DNA of 6,387 nt from Frankiales bacterium (GCA_025963265.1 JAOPUY010000239.1:1-6387), one strand, 5' to 3'. Positions 1 to 5,994 are shown, counted from the first letter of the stretch. Notes: generated from the sequence alone by a model not told the origin. Made by a program: numbers and translations.

Positions 1-1513
1 TCTGAGCGATGGAGGTCGCCTTGGCGATCGGGATCGCGAAGCCGACGGTCTGCGACGCCGCCGAGGTGGAGGCAGCCGTGTCGATGCCGATGATCTCGCC
101 CTGGGCGTTGTACAGCGGTCCGCCCGAGTCGCCCGCCTGGATGTCGGCGTTCGTCTGGATCATGCCGGTCAGGCTCTCGGAGTTGCTGCCGTCGGAGTCG
201 CTAGCCGTGATGGACTGATCCAGCGCGGTCACCGTGCCGGTCGCCGAGCTCGGCGCGCCGCCGGTGCCGCCGGCATTGCCGACCGCGGTCACTGCGTCTC
301 CCACCTTGACGGTGCTCGAGTCACCGAGCTTCGCGGTGGCCAGGCCGGACGCGTTCTGCAGCTGCAGCACCGCCACGTCGTCGGTCGGGTCCGTTCCGAC
401 CAAGGTCGCCGTGTAGGTCTTGCCGGTGCTGACGACGGTCACCGAGATGCTGGTCGAGCCGTCGACGACGTGGTTGTTAGTGAGGATCTCGCCATTAGAG
501 GTGAGCACCATGCCGGTTCCGGCCGCCTTGCCGGTGCCGTAGTCGAGCACGGTGTTGACGTCGACCACGCCTACCTGCTGGGTCGAGGTGGCCGTTCCGG
601 TGGTCGAGTCGGAGGAACCCGAACCTGAGCCGGCACTCCCGCCCGCTCCCGTTCCGTCCGAACCGAACGGGTTGCTCCAGCCGTACTGGTTGCCGCCCGA
701 GCCCAAGCCACCGCCAGAGCCGCCGGAGCCGGAGCCCGAGCCCAGTCCGTTCTGCGAGAACGGATCGGTCGTGTTCGGCGTGGTCACCGAGGCCTGGCTG
801 GAGGAGTTGTGGTGGGACTGCTCAATGGCGATGCCGACACCGCCGACGCCCAGCGCGATGACGGCCGCGGCCGCGATCGAGCTGATCAGCACCCGGCGGT
901 GCTTCGGCTTAGGGGTCGAGCCCGACGGCAGCGCGTTACCGGCCGTCGGGGGCGTCCAGTAGTTCGGCGGCGGGGGCGGTCCCCAGTAGTTCTGGCCGGC
1001 CGCCGGGTGCGGGTACGCGGCGTAGCCCTGGTACTGCGGGTAGGGCTGGCCATCCGGTCCGACCGGGTTCACCGGGTAGCCCGGCTGCGCGCCGTACGGC
1101 GCCTGGCCGCCCTGACCCGACTGGCCGTAGGCCGCCTGCCCATAGGCCGGCTGGCCGTAACCAGGCTGCCCGTAACCAGGCTGCCCGTAACCGGGCTGGC
1201 CGTAACCGGGCTGCGCGCCGTAGGGAGACTGGCTCGCGTATCCGGCCGGCGCGCCATAGGCCGACTCGCCGGCGGTGCCGGGCGAAGTGCTCTCGGCCGC
1301 GCTCGGCTGACCGGCGGGGTCCTGGGACGCGCGCACCGGGTAGGCCTGGCCGTCCGGGCCGACCTGGTACTGCTGGTAACTCGGCAACGCCTGACCATCC
1401 GCGCCGACCTGGTAGCTACCAAAAGGCGGCTGCGGCGGGTTGCCGGCGGGAGTCTGCTCGGCGGCGTCCTCCGGCTGCGAAGTCGGCCGGTCAGCCGTTG
1501 GTTCGTCGCTCAT
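1..1513 (-). CDS. Membrane-anchored trypsin-like (S1C, PepA/HtrA-type) serine protease, C-terminus cut by window edge
   Basis: Translating the minus strand from the ATG at 1513 gives 504 residues and no stop before the window edge. Residues 1-201 are a disordered Pro/Gly/Tyr/Gln-rich cytoplasmic tail. K202-R207 (KPKHRR) precedes one membrane segment at about 208-230, so the rest should face outside. A Gly/Ser linker (about 249-305) leads to the protease domain from about 312. The triad is visible: H348 in TNNHVV, D379 in TDDVAVLQL, and S463 in GDSGGPL. These motifs and the GNAGGTGG stretch resemble mycobacterial PepA (Mtb32A) and other HtrA-like actinobacterial proteases, where a PDZ domain follows; that part would lie left of base 1. 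GAGGT at 1521-1525, 7 nt upstream, supports the start. The gene is divergent from the AI-2E gene. A role in degrading misfolded or surface proteins is inferred from the family; the substrate is unknown. Confidence 0.93.
   Translation of the reverse strand, partial: MSDEPTADRPTSQPEDAAEQTPAGNPPQPPFGSYQVGADGQALPSYQQYQVGPDGQAYPVRASQDPAGQPSAAESTSPGTAGESAYGAPAGYASQSPYGAQPGYGQPGYGQPGYGQPGYGQPAYGQAAYGQSGQGGQAPYGAQPGYPVNPVGPDGQPYPQYQGYAAYPHPAAGQNYWGPPPPPNYWTPPTAGNALPSGSTPKPKHRRVLISSIAAAAVIALGVGGVGIAIEQSHHNSSSQASVTTPNTTDPFSQNGLGSGSGSGGSGGGLGSGGNQYGWSNPFGSDGTGAGGSAGSGSGSSDSTTGTATSTQQVGVVDVNTVLDYGTGKAAGTGMVLTSNGEILTNNHVVDGSTSISVTVVSTGKTYTATLVGTDPTDDVAVLQLQNASGLATAKLGDSSTVKVGDAVTAVGNAGGTGGAPSSATGTVTALDQSITASDSDGSNSESLTGMIQTNADIQAGDSGGPLYNAQGEIIGIDTAASTSAASQTVGFAIPIAKATSIAQ
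1121..1210 (-). repeat. Six tandem 15-bp repeats encoding PGYGQ pentapeptides
   Basis: Six in-phase 15-bp units (plus-strand form CTGCCCGTAACCAGG with variants) encode residues 102-131 of the protease tail as four PGYGQ units followed by PAYGQ and AAYGQ. The four PGYGQ units are nearly identical in DNA and the two others have drifted, which fits recent expansion by slippage or unequal recombination. Because the unit is a multiple of three, copy changes keep the reading frame. Low-complexity PGYGQ-like tails are common before the membrane segment of actinobacterial membrane proteins; their function here is unknown. Confidence 0.9.
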
Positions 1514-1520
1514 CCTGATT

Positions 1521-1525
1521 ACCTC
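1521..1525 (-). promoter_or_regulatory. Ribosome binding site of the protease gene
   Basis: On the minus strand GAGGT lies 7 nt before the ATG at 1513-1511. This is a clear Shine-Dalgarno match at normal spacing and fixes the start. It differs from three other genes in the window, whose start codons seem to lack a ribosome binding site. Confidence 0.7.
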
Positions 1526-1632
1526 GTCTACTCGTTCGCCATGGAGTGGCTGATCCCTATGACCGGAACCGGGCACCTGATCGCCACAACGACGAGATAA
1601 CCAGCCGCACCTCGATGCACTCTTTGAGTTAA

Positions 1633-1648
1633 CACAGGAATTCCTGTG
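1633..1648. promoter_or_regulatory. Perfect 16-bp palindrome, candidate operator between divergent genes
   Basis: CACAGGAATTCCTGTG is a perfect inverted repeat with no spacer. It sits in the 181-nt region between the divergent protease and AI-2E genes, 46 nt before the AI-2E start and 119 nt before the protease start. A site of this size and symmetry fits a dimeric regulator acting on one or both promoters. It does not match the LexA, DtxR, Rex or NrdR sites I know, so the regulator is not identified. Confidence 0.45.
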
Positions 1649-1680
1649 AGCAGGTGCTCGGCGGCTTCGGAGACTGTGAT

Positions 1681-1686
1681 TATCCT
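1681..1686 (+). promoter_or_regulatory. Candidate -10 element (TATCCT) of the AI-2E gene, leaderless arrangement
   Basis: TATCCT matches the actinobacterial TANNNT -10 pattern and ends 8 nt before the ATG at 1695, so transcription would start at or within a base or two of the start codon. No convincing -35 hexamer is visible. The only Shine-Dalgarno-like bases nearby are TAGG at 1686-1689, which is weak, so leaderless translation is the simpler reading. Confidence 0.45.
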
Positions 1687-1694
1687 AGGCGTCG

Positions 1695-2894
1695 ATGGAT
1701 ACCAAGGGAGCAGTGCCGGTCGGGCCAGAGCCTCTCGACCCGGCTGCGATCCACGGTGCCCTCGACGGCTCCCTTCCCGCAGCGACGCCCGATGCCGCTG
1801 CGCCGGGGCCGGTCGGCGGCGGCGGTCAGGTGACGATCGCCACCGGCGGCGCGAATTCCGACACCGTCACCATCCGGCGGCCGAGATCGGTCATCATCTT
1901 CGCGCTCTGGTTCGCCCTCGGCCTAGGCGTCGCCTACTTGGGCTTCGTGATTTTCGAGCGCTTGCGCAACGTCGTCCTGATTCTGGCCTTCTCGCTCCTC
2001 ATCGGGCTGACGCTGGACCCGATCGTGACGTTCCTGCAAAAGCGCGGGATCAAACGGCGCTACGCCGCCACGATCACCTGGCTGGCCGTCGTCGCGCTCC
2101 TCAGCGCGCCGTTCGTGCTGGCGATCGACGCGGCGACCACGCAGCTGCCTGCCCTGATCAAATCCGCGCCGTCGCTGATCAACAACGCCGAGTCGCACCT
2201 GCCGGGATCGCTCGGCGAGAAGCTGAAAACCGCGACCGACTCCACGAGCAGCGGCGCCAGCCTCAACCCGACGAAGATCTTGAACTACGTGCTGACCAGC
2301 GGCGAGCTGATCTTCAGCGCCGTGACCGACATCGTCGTGGTCGCCTTCTTATCGCTCTACTTCGCGATCGGGCTGCCGAGCCTGCGCGACCTGTCCCTGC
2401 GGGCGGTGCCGCTGTCCCGTCGTCCTCGGGTCGGTCGCGTGCTCGACAACCTCATCGTGCAGGTCGGCCGCTACATGCTCTCGACGGTGATGATCGCGCT
2501 GCTCTGCGGTTTCGGCACCACGATGTGGTCGCTGTCCTGGGGCATTCCCTATCCGGTCCTGCTCGGGGCGCTCGTCTCGGTGATCTCGCTGATCCCGGTG
2601 ATCGGCTCCACCATCGGCGGCGTCATCGTCACGTTGGTCTCGCTCACGGTCGGGCTGCCCACCGCTATCGCGACGCTTATTTTCTACATCGGCTACCGGA
2701 TGGCCGAGGACTACCTGATCCAGCCCCGGGTGATGCGGTTCTCGGTGGAGTTGCCCGGGGTGATCACCGTGCCCTCGGTCATCCTGGGCGGCGCGATCCT
2801 CGGAATTCCGGGCGCCCTGTTCGGAGTGCCGATCGCGTTGGTGATCCGCGAGCTGGTCCGCGAGGTCGTCTTCCCGGCCACCGACCGGGCCTGA
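1695..2894 (+). CDS. AI-2E family transporter (PerM-like integral membrane protein)
   Basis: This 399-residue protein has the layout of the AI-2E transporter family (Pfam PF01594). An Ala/Gly/Pro-rich cytoplasmic start (1-60) is followed by membrane segments at about 65-86, 92-111 and 124-144. A polar loop of about 60 residues (145-205) comes next, then segments at about 207-227, 262-282, 286-305, 307-330 and 356-386. Family hallmarks near the C-terminus are LIPVIG (299-304) and DYLIQPRVM (339-347). Length is slightly above the usual 340-380 residues because of the N-terminal extension. Members are named after E. coli TqsA, linked to autoinducer-2 export, but most have unknown cargo and several are thought to be ion antiporters, so the quorum-sensing name should not be taken as function. 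The ATG at 1695 is supported by the -10-like hexamer just upstream. The gene ends 13 nt from the convergent oxidase gene. Confidence 0.93.
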   Translation: MDTKGAVPVGPEPLDPAAIHGALDGSLPAATPDAAAPGPVGGGGQVTIATGGANSDTVTIRRPRSVIIFALWFALGLGVAYLGFVIFERLRNVVLILAFSLLIGLTLDPIVTFLQKRGIKRRYAATITWLAVVALLSAPFVLAIDAATTQLPALIKSAPSLINNAESHLPGSLGEKLKTATDSTSSGASLNPTKILNYVLTSGELIFSAVTDIVVVAFLSLYFAIGLPSLRDLSLRAVPLSRRPRVGRVLDNLIVQVGRYMLSTVMIALLCGFGTTMWSLSWGIPYPVLLGALVSVISLIPVIGSTIGGVIVTLVSLTVGLPTAIATLIFYIGYRMAEDYLIQPRVMRFSVELPGVITVPSVILGGAILGIPGALFGVPIALVIRELVREVVFPATDRA

Positions 2895-2907
2895 GCCGCG
2901 CCGCCGC

Positions 2908-4065
2908 CTAGGACGGTCGGTCCGGAGCCAGGAAGTCGATGTCATGGATCGTCTCGCCGTCGATGACGAGGTCGGCCACGATCTCGCCCACCACCGGCAT
3001 GAACTTGAAGCCGTGCCCAGAGAAGCCCACCGCGAGGACGACGCGCGCGCCCGACCGCGGATGGAAGCCGATCACGAAATCGTCGTCCGGTACGCCGGCG
3101 TACATGCACGCGCTGCCCCGCAGCCGCGGTCCGAGCAGCCCGGGCAGCGCCTTGGCCAAATAGCGCTCGAGGTTGGCCGCGTCGGCATCGGTCACGACTC
3201 GGTCCAACTGGTCGGGATGGGCCGGCGATCCATCGCGATAGATCCCCGCCTTGACGCCCGGATCACCTGAGACCCGCGGGAAGCCGTAGATCTCGGTCGG
3301 CCGGGCGCCCTCCTCCCCCGGCCACTCCCAGAGATAGACCGGGAACCGCTGGGGGTCGAAGTCGACGAGCGCCGCCTGCCCGCCGGCCGGCTCATACCAA
3401 TGGACGGTTTGCCGGAGCACCCCGATCGGCGCGAGCTCCAGCGCCAGCGACGTGCTCGCCCAGGCGCCGGTGGCCAGCACCACTTTCGCGGCGATGACCT
3501 CGAGACCACCGGCCTGGATCCGGACGCCGTCCGGGCCGAGTTCGATGGACTCCATGGCCGTCTCGAACCACAGTTCGGCCCCCGCGTCCGAGGCGAGCTC
3601 GAGGTTGGCGAGCACGCTCGGCTCGGCCAGCGCGTAGCCGGCGTTGGCCTCAAGCACCGCGATGTGGTCCTCGGGCAGCGAAAATTGCGGATATCGCGCT
3701 CGCATCGCCGCGCGATCGAGGGTCTCCACCGGCAGGTCCCACTGCTGGGCCGACTTCACGGTGCCAGCGACGACCGCGCTATCCGGCCGTCCGATCATCA
3801 GCGCCCCGCAGCGGACGAACAACTCTCGGCCGGACTGGACCGAGAGCTCGTCCCAGAGCTCATAGCTGCGACGGAGCAGCGGCACGTAGTCGGGCCGCTC
3901 GAAGTAGGCCTGGCGGACGATGCGGGTGCCGCCGTGCGAGGAGCCCCGGTCGTGCGCGGGCGTGAATTGCTCGAGGCCGAGGACCCGCTGGCCCCGGCGG
4001 GCGAGATGGTAGGCCGCCGAGGAGCCCATCGCGCCTAGGCCTACGACTACCACGTCATAGCTCAT
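2908..4065 (-). CDS. solA: FAD-dependent amine oxidase, monomeric sarcosine oxidase / N-methyl-L-tryptophan oxidase family
   Basis: The 385-residue protein opens with a dinucleotide-binding fold, VVVGLGAMGSSAAYHLARRG (residues 6-25), ending in acidic E32 for the FAD ribose. GSSHGGTRIVRQAY (41-54) carries H44, R48 and R51, matching H45, R49 and R52 of Bacillus monomeric sarcosine oxidase (MSOX). C320 in SACMYAG matches the cysteine that binds FAD covalently, and FSGHGFKF (348-355) supplies K354, equivalent to the substrate-carboxylate lysine. K272 matches the oxygen-activating K265. Such cytoplasmic enzymes oxidise an N-methyl amino acid to amino acid, formaldehyde and hydrogen peroxide. The exact substrate is not deducible, so solA is a family-level label. 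Y276 replaces the MSOX histidine 269. I chose the ATG at 4065 because the first strand follows at once, as in the family; an in-frame ATG at 4215 would run into the divergent gene. No good Shine-Dalgarno is visible. Confidence 0.9.
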   Translation of the reverse strand: MSYDVVVVGLGAMGSSAAYHLARRGQRVLGLEQFTPAHDRGSSHGGTRIVRQAYFERPDYVPLLRRSYELWDELSVQSGRELFVRCGALMIGRPDSAVVAGTVKSAQQWDLPVETLDRAAMRARYPQFSLPEDHIAVLEANAGYALAEPSVLANLELASDAGAELWFETAMESIELGPDGVRIQAGGLEVIAAKVVLATGAWASTSLALELAPIGVLRQTVHWYEPAGGQAALVDFDPQRFPVYLWEWPGEEGARPTEIYGFPRVSGDPGVKAGIYRDGSPAHPDQLDRVVTDADAANLERYLAKALPGLLGPRLRGSACMYAGVPDDDFVIGFHPRSGARVVLAVGFSGHGFKFMPVVGEIVADLVIDGETIHDIDFLAPDRPS

Positions 4066-4164
4066 CGGCCCATCATCGCAACCTGGGCGCCGTCTCGGTC
4101 GTCCTCGCCCGTCTCCGCCCGGGGAGTTCACCTCAGTCCAACACGGGCGGACGGCTCGGACCGT

Positions 4165-4170
4165 TACCGT
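4165..4170 (+). promoter_or_regulatory. Candidate -10 element (TACCGT) for the two-cysteine membrane protein gene, leaderless arrangement
   Basis: TACCGT fits TANNNT and ends 7 nt before the GTG at 4178, placing the likely transcript start at that codon. It would make the earlier in-frame GTG at 4169 untranslatable because that codon lies inside the hexamer. No clear -35 or Shine-Dalgarno sequence is seen. Confidence 0.4.
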
Positions 4171-4177
4171 GGCACGG

Positions 4178-4972
4178 GTGAGTTGGCTGACTGATCCCGA
4201 CGAGGAGTGGAGCACCGACGGCGGACGACCCTCCCGCTACGCGACCCCGTCGCCGGAGGAGTCCACGGCCTCGCCGGTCGCAACGTACGCGAGCCCGGAC
4301 GAGCCCGCAGGCGCGCCGGAGGCGTTCGGAGCACCGGGCTTCCCCGCGGACGACTTCGAAGCTGAGGATGAGCCTCGATCCCGGCTGAAGCTGGTGGCGC
4401 TGATCCTCGGCGGCTGGATCGCAGTCACCGTGGTGGTGCTCTTGGTCCTGCTGGCGGTGCGCGGACCGAACAACTCGACGTCCAAGGCCACCGGGACGGC
4501 GGCTCCCGTCGCGTCGCAGCCGACCGCGAGCGCGACGGCGCTCGCCACCCCCGATGGCTGGGCGCTGGCTCAATCCGACGACCAGACAAATTGCGCAGCC
4601 CACTCCTATGGCCTGATGCCGGCCTTCTTCTCCAAGACGCCATGCACCACCGTGCACCGGGAGCTGCTCACCACCGTGCAGGGCAGCAAGCCGGTAGTCG
4701 TCGCCGACTACGTCGTCACCTTCGACACTGCCACGCAGGCCGCGCAGTTCAACGCGCTGGTCAAGGCCGACGGCACCGGCAACATCTCCGATCTGCTGCG
4801 CGAGGGCGTCAAGCTGGCCGGCGCGTCGGTGAAGTTGTCACCGAACGCGGCGTTCACCTCGCAGCAGGTGGGCTCGCGGGTGCGGGTGGCCGAGGCGTCT
4901 TACACCGTCGGCGCGACGAAGGCCAAGGACCCGGCTCTGGAGTCGGTCGCCCAGCAGGCGATCGCCGACTGA
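4178..4972 (+). CDS. Single-pass membrane protein with extracytoplasmic two-cysteine domain, function unknown
   Basis: From the GTG at 4178 the product is 264 residues (MSWLTDPDEEW...); a GTG at 4169 would add three. Residues 1-67 are acidic, Pro/Ala-rich and probably disordered. SRLK (68-71) leads into a hydrophobic segment at about 70-94, then a Thr/Ala/Ser-rich linker (98-125). The C-terminal domain from about 127 to 264 should lie outside the membrane. It has only two cysteines, C139 (NCAAHSYG) and C156 (KTPCTTVHRELL), placed as if for a disulfide, followed by alternating hydrophobic stretches such as VVVADYVVTF. I do not recognise the domain. The topology resembles many actinobacterial envelope proteins, with no catalytic motif seen. 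The gene is divergent from the oxidase and ends 7 nt from the convergent ParA gene. The long frame, good composition and lack of a better frame support a real gene. Confidence 0.85.
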   Translation: MSWLTDPDEEWSTDGGRPSRYATPSPEESTASPVATYASPDEPAGAPEAFGAPGFPADDFEAEDEPRSRLKLVALILGGWIAVTVVVLLVLLAVRGPNNSTSKATGTAAPVASQPTASATALATPDGWALAQSDDQTNCAAHSYGLMPAFFSKTPCTTVHRELLTTVQGSKPVVVADYVVTFDTATQAAQFNALVKADGTGNISDLLREGVKLAGASVKLSPNAAFTSQQVGSRVRVAEASYTVGATKAKDPALESVAQQAIAD

Positions 4973-4979
4973 GTGGTCC

Positions 4980-5777
4980 TCAGCCGGCGCCCGTCGCGGT
5001 GCCGGTTCCGGTCGTGGTGCCGGCTGCGTAGCGCGTGAGCACCTCGTCGGTCAGCTCCCGGTAGGCCTGGGCCACCGCGGAGTTCGGGTAGGCGAGCACG
5101 ACCGGCCGTTTAGCCAACGTCGCGCTCGGGACTCGCCGCGAGGTCGGGATGCGCGCCTCGAAAGTCGGCAGGTTGGTGCTGGCCAACGCGGCCGCGACAT
5201 CGCGGGCGGCGGCTCCGGTGGCGTCCCAGTTCGCGCAGGCGGCGCCCAGAAAGACCGCGTCGCTGTTCTCGAACGTGCGATGGGTGTTCAGGAAGGCGGC
5301 GGTGCGCACGACGCCCAGGGCGCTGCCTGGGTCTGAGGTGTAGACGGCTAGGACGGCGTCGGCCGTCGCGATCGCGGCCACGGTGAGGTTGCCGAGGTCG
5401 CCGTGGGTGTCGATGACCACGTGCGCGTAGTCGGCGGCGATTGGTCGCAACGCCCGCCGAAGGCTCGTGATGAGGCCGCCTTGCTGGGCCAAGACGTTGC
5501 CGATGGCGTCGAGGCTTGGGTGGGCGGGGAGCAGGCTCAAGCCGGGGGCGACCTCGGCCCGAATGGCCTCGGCCGCCGTCGTCTCGGAGTCAGGGTCGAG
5601 GACAGCCGCCAGGGAGTCCGCCGCGTTGGCCGTGACTCCGAAGGAGCGTCCGAGGCTCTCTTGCGGGTCGGCGTCGATGACGAGGGTCGGGCCGAGACCG
5701 GCGAGGACGGCGGCGAGGTTCGCTGCCGTCGCGGTCTTGCCAACTCCGCCCTTGCTGCTGCAGACCGCGAGTCTCAC
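4980..5777 (-). CDS. ParA/MinD-family P-loop ATPase, orphan (no ParB in view)
   Basis: The 265-residue product starts directly with the deviant Walker A motif SKGGVGKTA (8-16), including the signature lysine K9 and P-loop K14. DADPQES (35-41) is the conserved A' motif, and VVIDTHGDLG (120-129) is Walker B with D123. Family members dimerise with ATP, bind DNA or membrane, and position chromosomes, plasmids or protein complexes. This one lacks the N-terminal helix-turn-helix of type Ia plasmid ParA. The usual two prolines after the Walker B aspartate are replaced by HGD. The last 12 or so residues are a low-complexity Thr/Gly/Ala tail. The start is GTG at 5777, with a TANNNT hexamer 6 nt upstream and no Shine-Dalgarno sequence. 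No ParB, plasmid origin or parS-like cluster is seen, so I infer a chromosomal accessory ATPase whose partner is elsewhere. Confidence 0.9.
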   Translation of the reverse strand: MRLAVCSSKGGVGKTATAANLAAVLAGLGPTLVIDADPQESLGRSFGVTANAADSLAAVLDPDSETTAAEAIRAEVAPGLSLLPAHPSLDAIGNVLAQQGGLITSLRRALRPIAADYAHVVIDTHGDLGNLTVAAIATADAVLAVYTSDPGSALGVVRTAAFLNTHRTFENSDAVFLGAACANWDATGAAARDVAAALASTNLPTFEARIPTSRRVPSATLAKRPVVLAYPNSAVAQAYRELTDEVLTRYAAGTTTGTGTATGAG

Positions 5778-5797
5778 CGGGCCAGCCTAGCCCGGTG
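5775..5797. repeat. Inverted repeat (8-bp arms, 7-nt spacer) over the ParA promoter and start codon
   Basis: CACCGGGC (5775-5782) and GCCCGGTG (5790-5797) are perfect inverted arms separated by CAGCCTA. The repeat covers both the start codon at 5777-5775 and the putative -10 hexamer at 5789-5784. It could be an operator for autoregulation or another repressor. In GC-rich DNA an 8-bp chance match is also plausible. Confidence 0.45.
5784..5789 (-). promoter_or_regulatory. Candidate -10 element (TAGGCT) of the ParA gene, leaderless arrangement
   Basis: On the minus strand TAGGCT matches TANNNT and is separated by 6 nt from the GTG start at 5777. No Shine-Dalgarno sequence is present between them, so the transcript probably starts at the start codon. 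Confidence 0.45.
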
Positions 5798-5866
5798 CGG
5801 GGGCCGTCTGGCCGCGTTGCGCGCTCTGTCAGAATTGCAGCTGAGACCGGGCCGAGGCTTGGCTCT

Positions 5867-5951
5867 GGAGGGCTCGCATAGTGGCCGAGTGCGGCGGTCT
5901 TGAAAACCGCTGATGGGAAACCATCCGAGAGTTCGAATCTCTCGCCCTCCG
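5867..5951 (+). tRNA. tRNA-Ser, anticodon TGA
   Basis: The full cloverleaf can be drawn. The acceptor stem GGAGGGC (5867-5873) pairs with GCCCTCC (5944-5950), with G5951 as discriminator. A 3-bp D stem pairs 5876-5878 with 5890-5892. The anticodon stem GCGGT/ACCGC (5894-5898, 5906-5910) encloses the loop CTTGAAA with anticodon TGA at 5901-5903. The long class II variable arm GATGG-GAAA-CCATC (5912-5925), typical of serine tRNAs, follows. The T arm is GAGAG-TTCGAAT-CTCTC (5927-5943). The CCA end is not encoded (the bases after the discriminator are CAA), so it would be added after transcription, as is usual for many actinobacterial tRNAs. It should read UCA and related UCN serine codons. Confidence 0.97.
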
Positions 5952-5965
5952 CAACGAAGAAGGCC
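5938..5965 (+). repeat. Direct repeat copy 1: tRNA-Ser 3' end plus left arm of terminator
   Basis: TCTCTCGCCCTCCG (5938-5951) and the overlapping GCAACGAAGAAGGCC (5951-5965) recur at 6047-6060 and 6063-6077. This copy is the functional 3' end of the tRNA and the start of its terminator stem. Confidence 0.85.
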
Positions 5966-5994
5966 GCCCTGCTTTTCGGGCGGCCTTCTTCGTT
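5953..5994 (+). terminator. Long perfect stem-loop terminator after tRNA-Ser
   Basis: AACGAAGAAGGCCGCCC (5953-5969) pairs perfectly with 5978-5994 over 17 bp around an 8-nt loop (TGCTTTTC). It begins 2 nt after the tRNA discriminator base. There is no separate T tract; the 3' arm itself ends in CTTCTTCGTT, a common form in GC-rich actinobacteria. The near-symmetric stem could also act on the opposite strand. Confidence 0.85.

Noticed and set aside
1121..1210. Regular repeats considered as a CRISPR array
   Set aside because: Units are 15 bp, directly abutting without spacers, and encode protein repeats in frame.
809..1600. A 263-codon plus-strand frame with LPVTRLPVTG-like repeats
   Set aside because: It is the opposite-strand image of the PGYGQ-coding repeats in the protease gene; the protease has an intact catalytic triad and a ribosome binding site.
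2895..2907. A terminator between the convergent AI-2E and oxidase genes
   Set aside because: Only 13 nt separate the genes and I find no convincing inverted repeat there.
1646..2911. A 421-codon plus-strand frame overlapping the AI-2E gene
   Set aside because: It is rich in Arg/His/Asp in a pattern typical of an off-frame read of GC-rich DNA. The overlapping frame from 1695 gives a coherent membrane protein with family motifs.
4169..4177. Upstream GTG start at 4169 for the two-cysteine membrane protein
   Set aside because: The codon lies within the likely -10 hexamer and has no Shine-Dalgarno sequence, while GTG 4178 has ideal leaderless spacing. The choice changes only three residues.
4066..4215. 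A 50-residue N-terminal extension of the oxidase from ATG 4215
   Set aside because: It would overlap the divergent gene's promoter and start, has Arg/Gly-rich off-frame composition, and the FAD-binding strand normally begins within a few residues of the start in this family.
5798..5866. A tRNA-Ser promoter upstream of 5867
   Set aside because: TTGCGC at 5817 could be a -35 element, but no acceptable -10 hexamer follows at 16-18 nt, so I did not list it.
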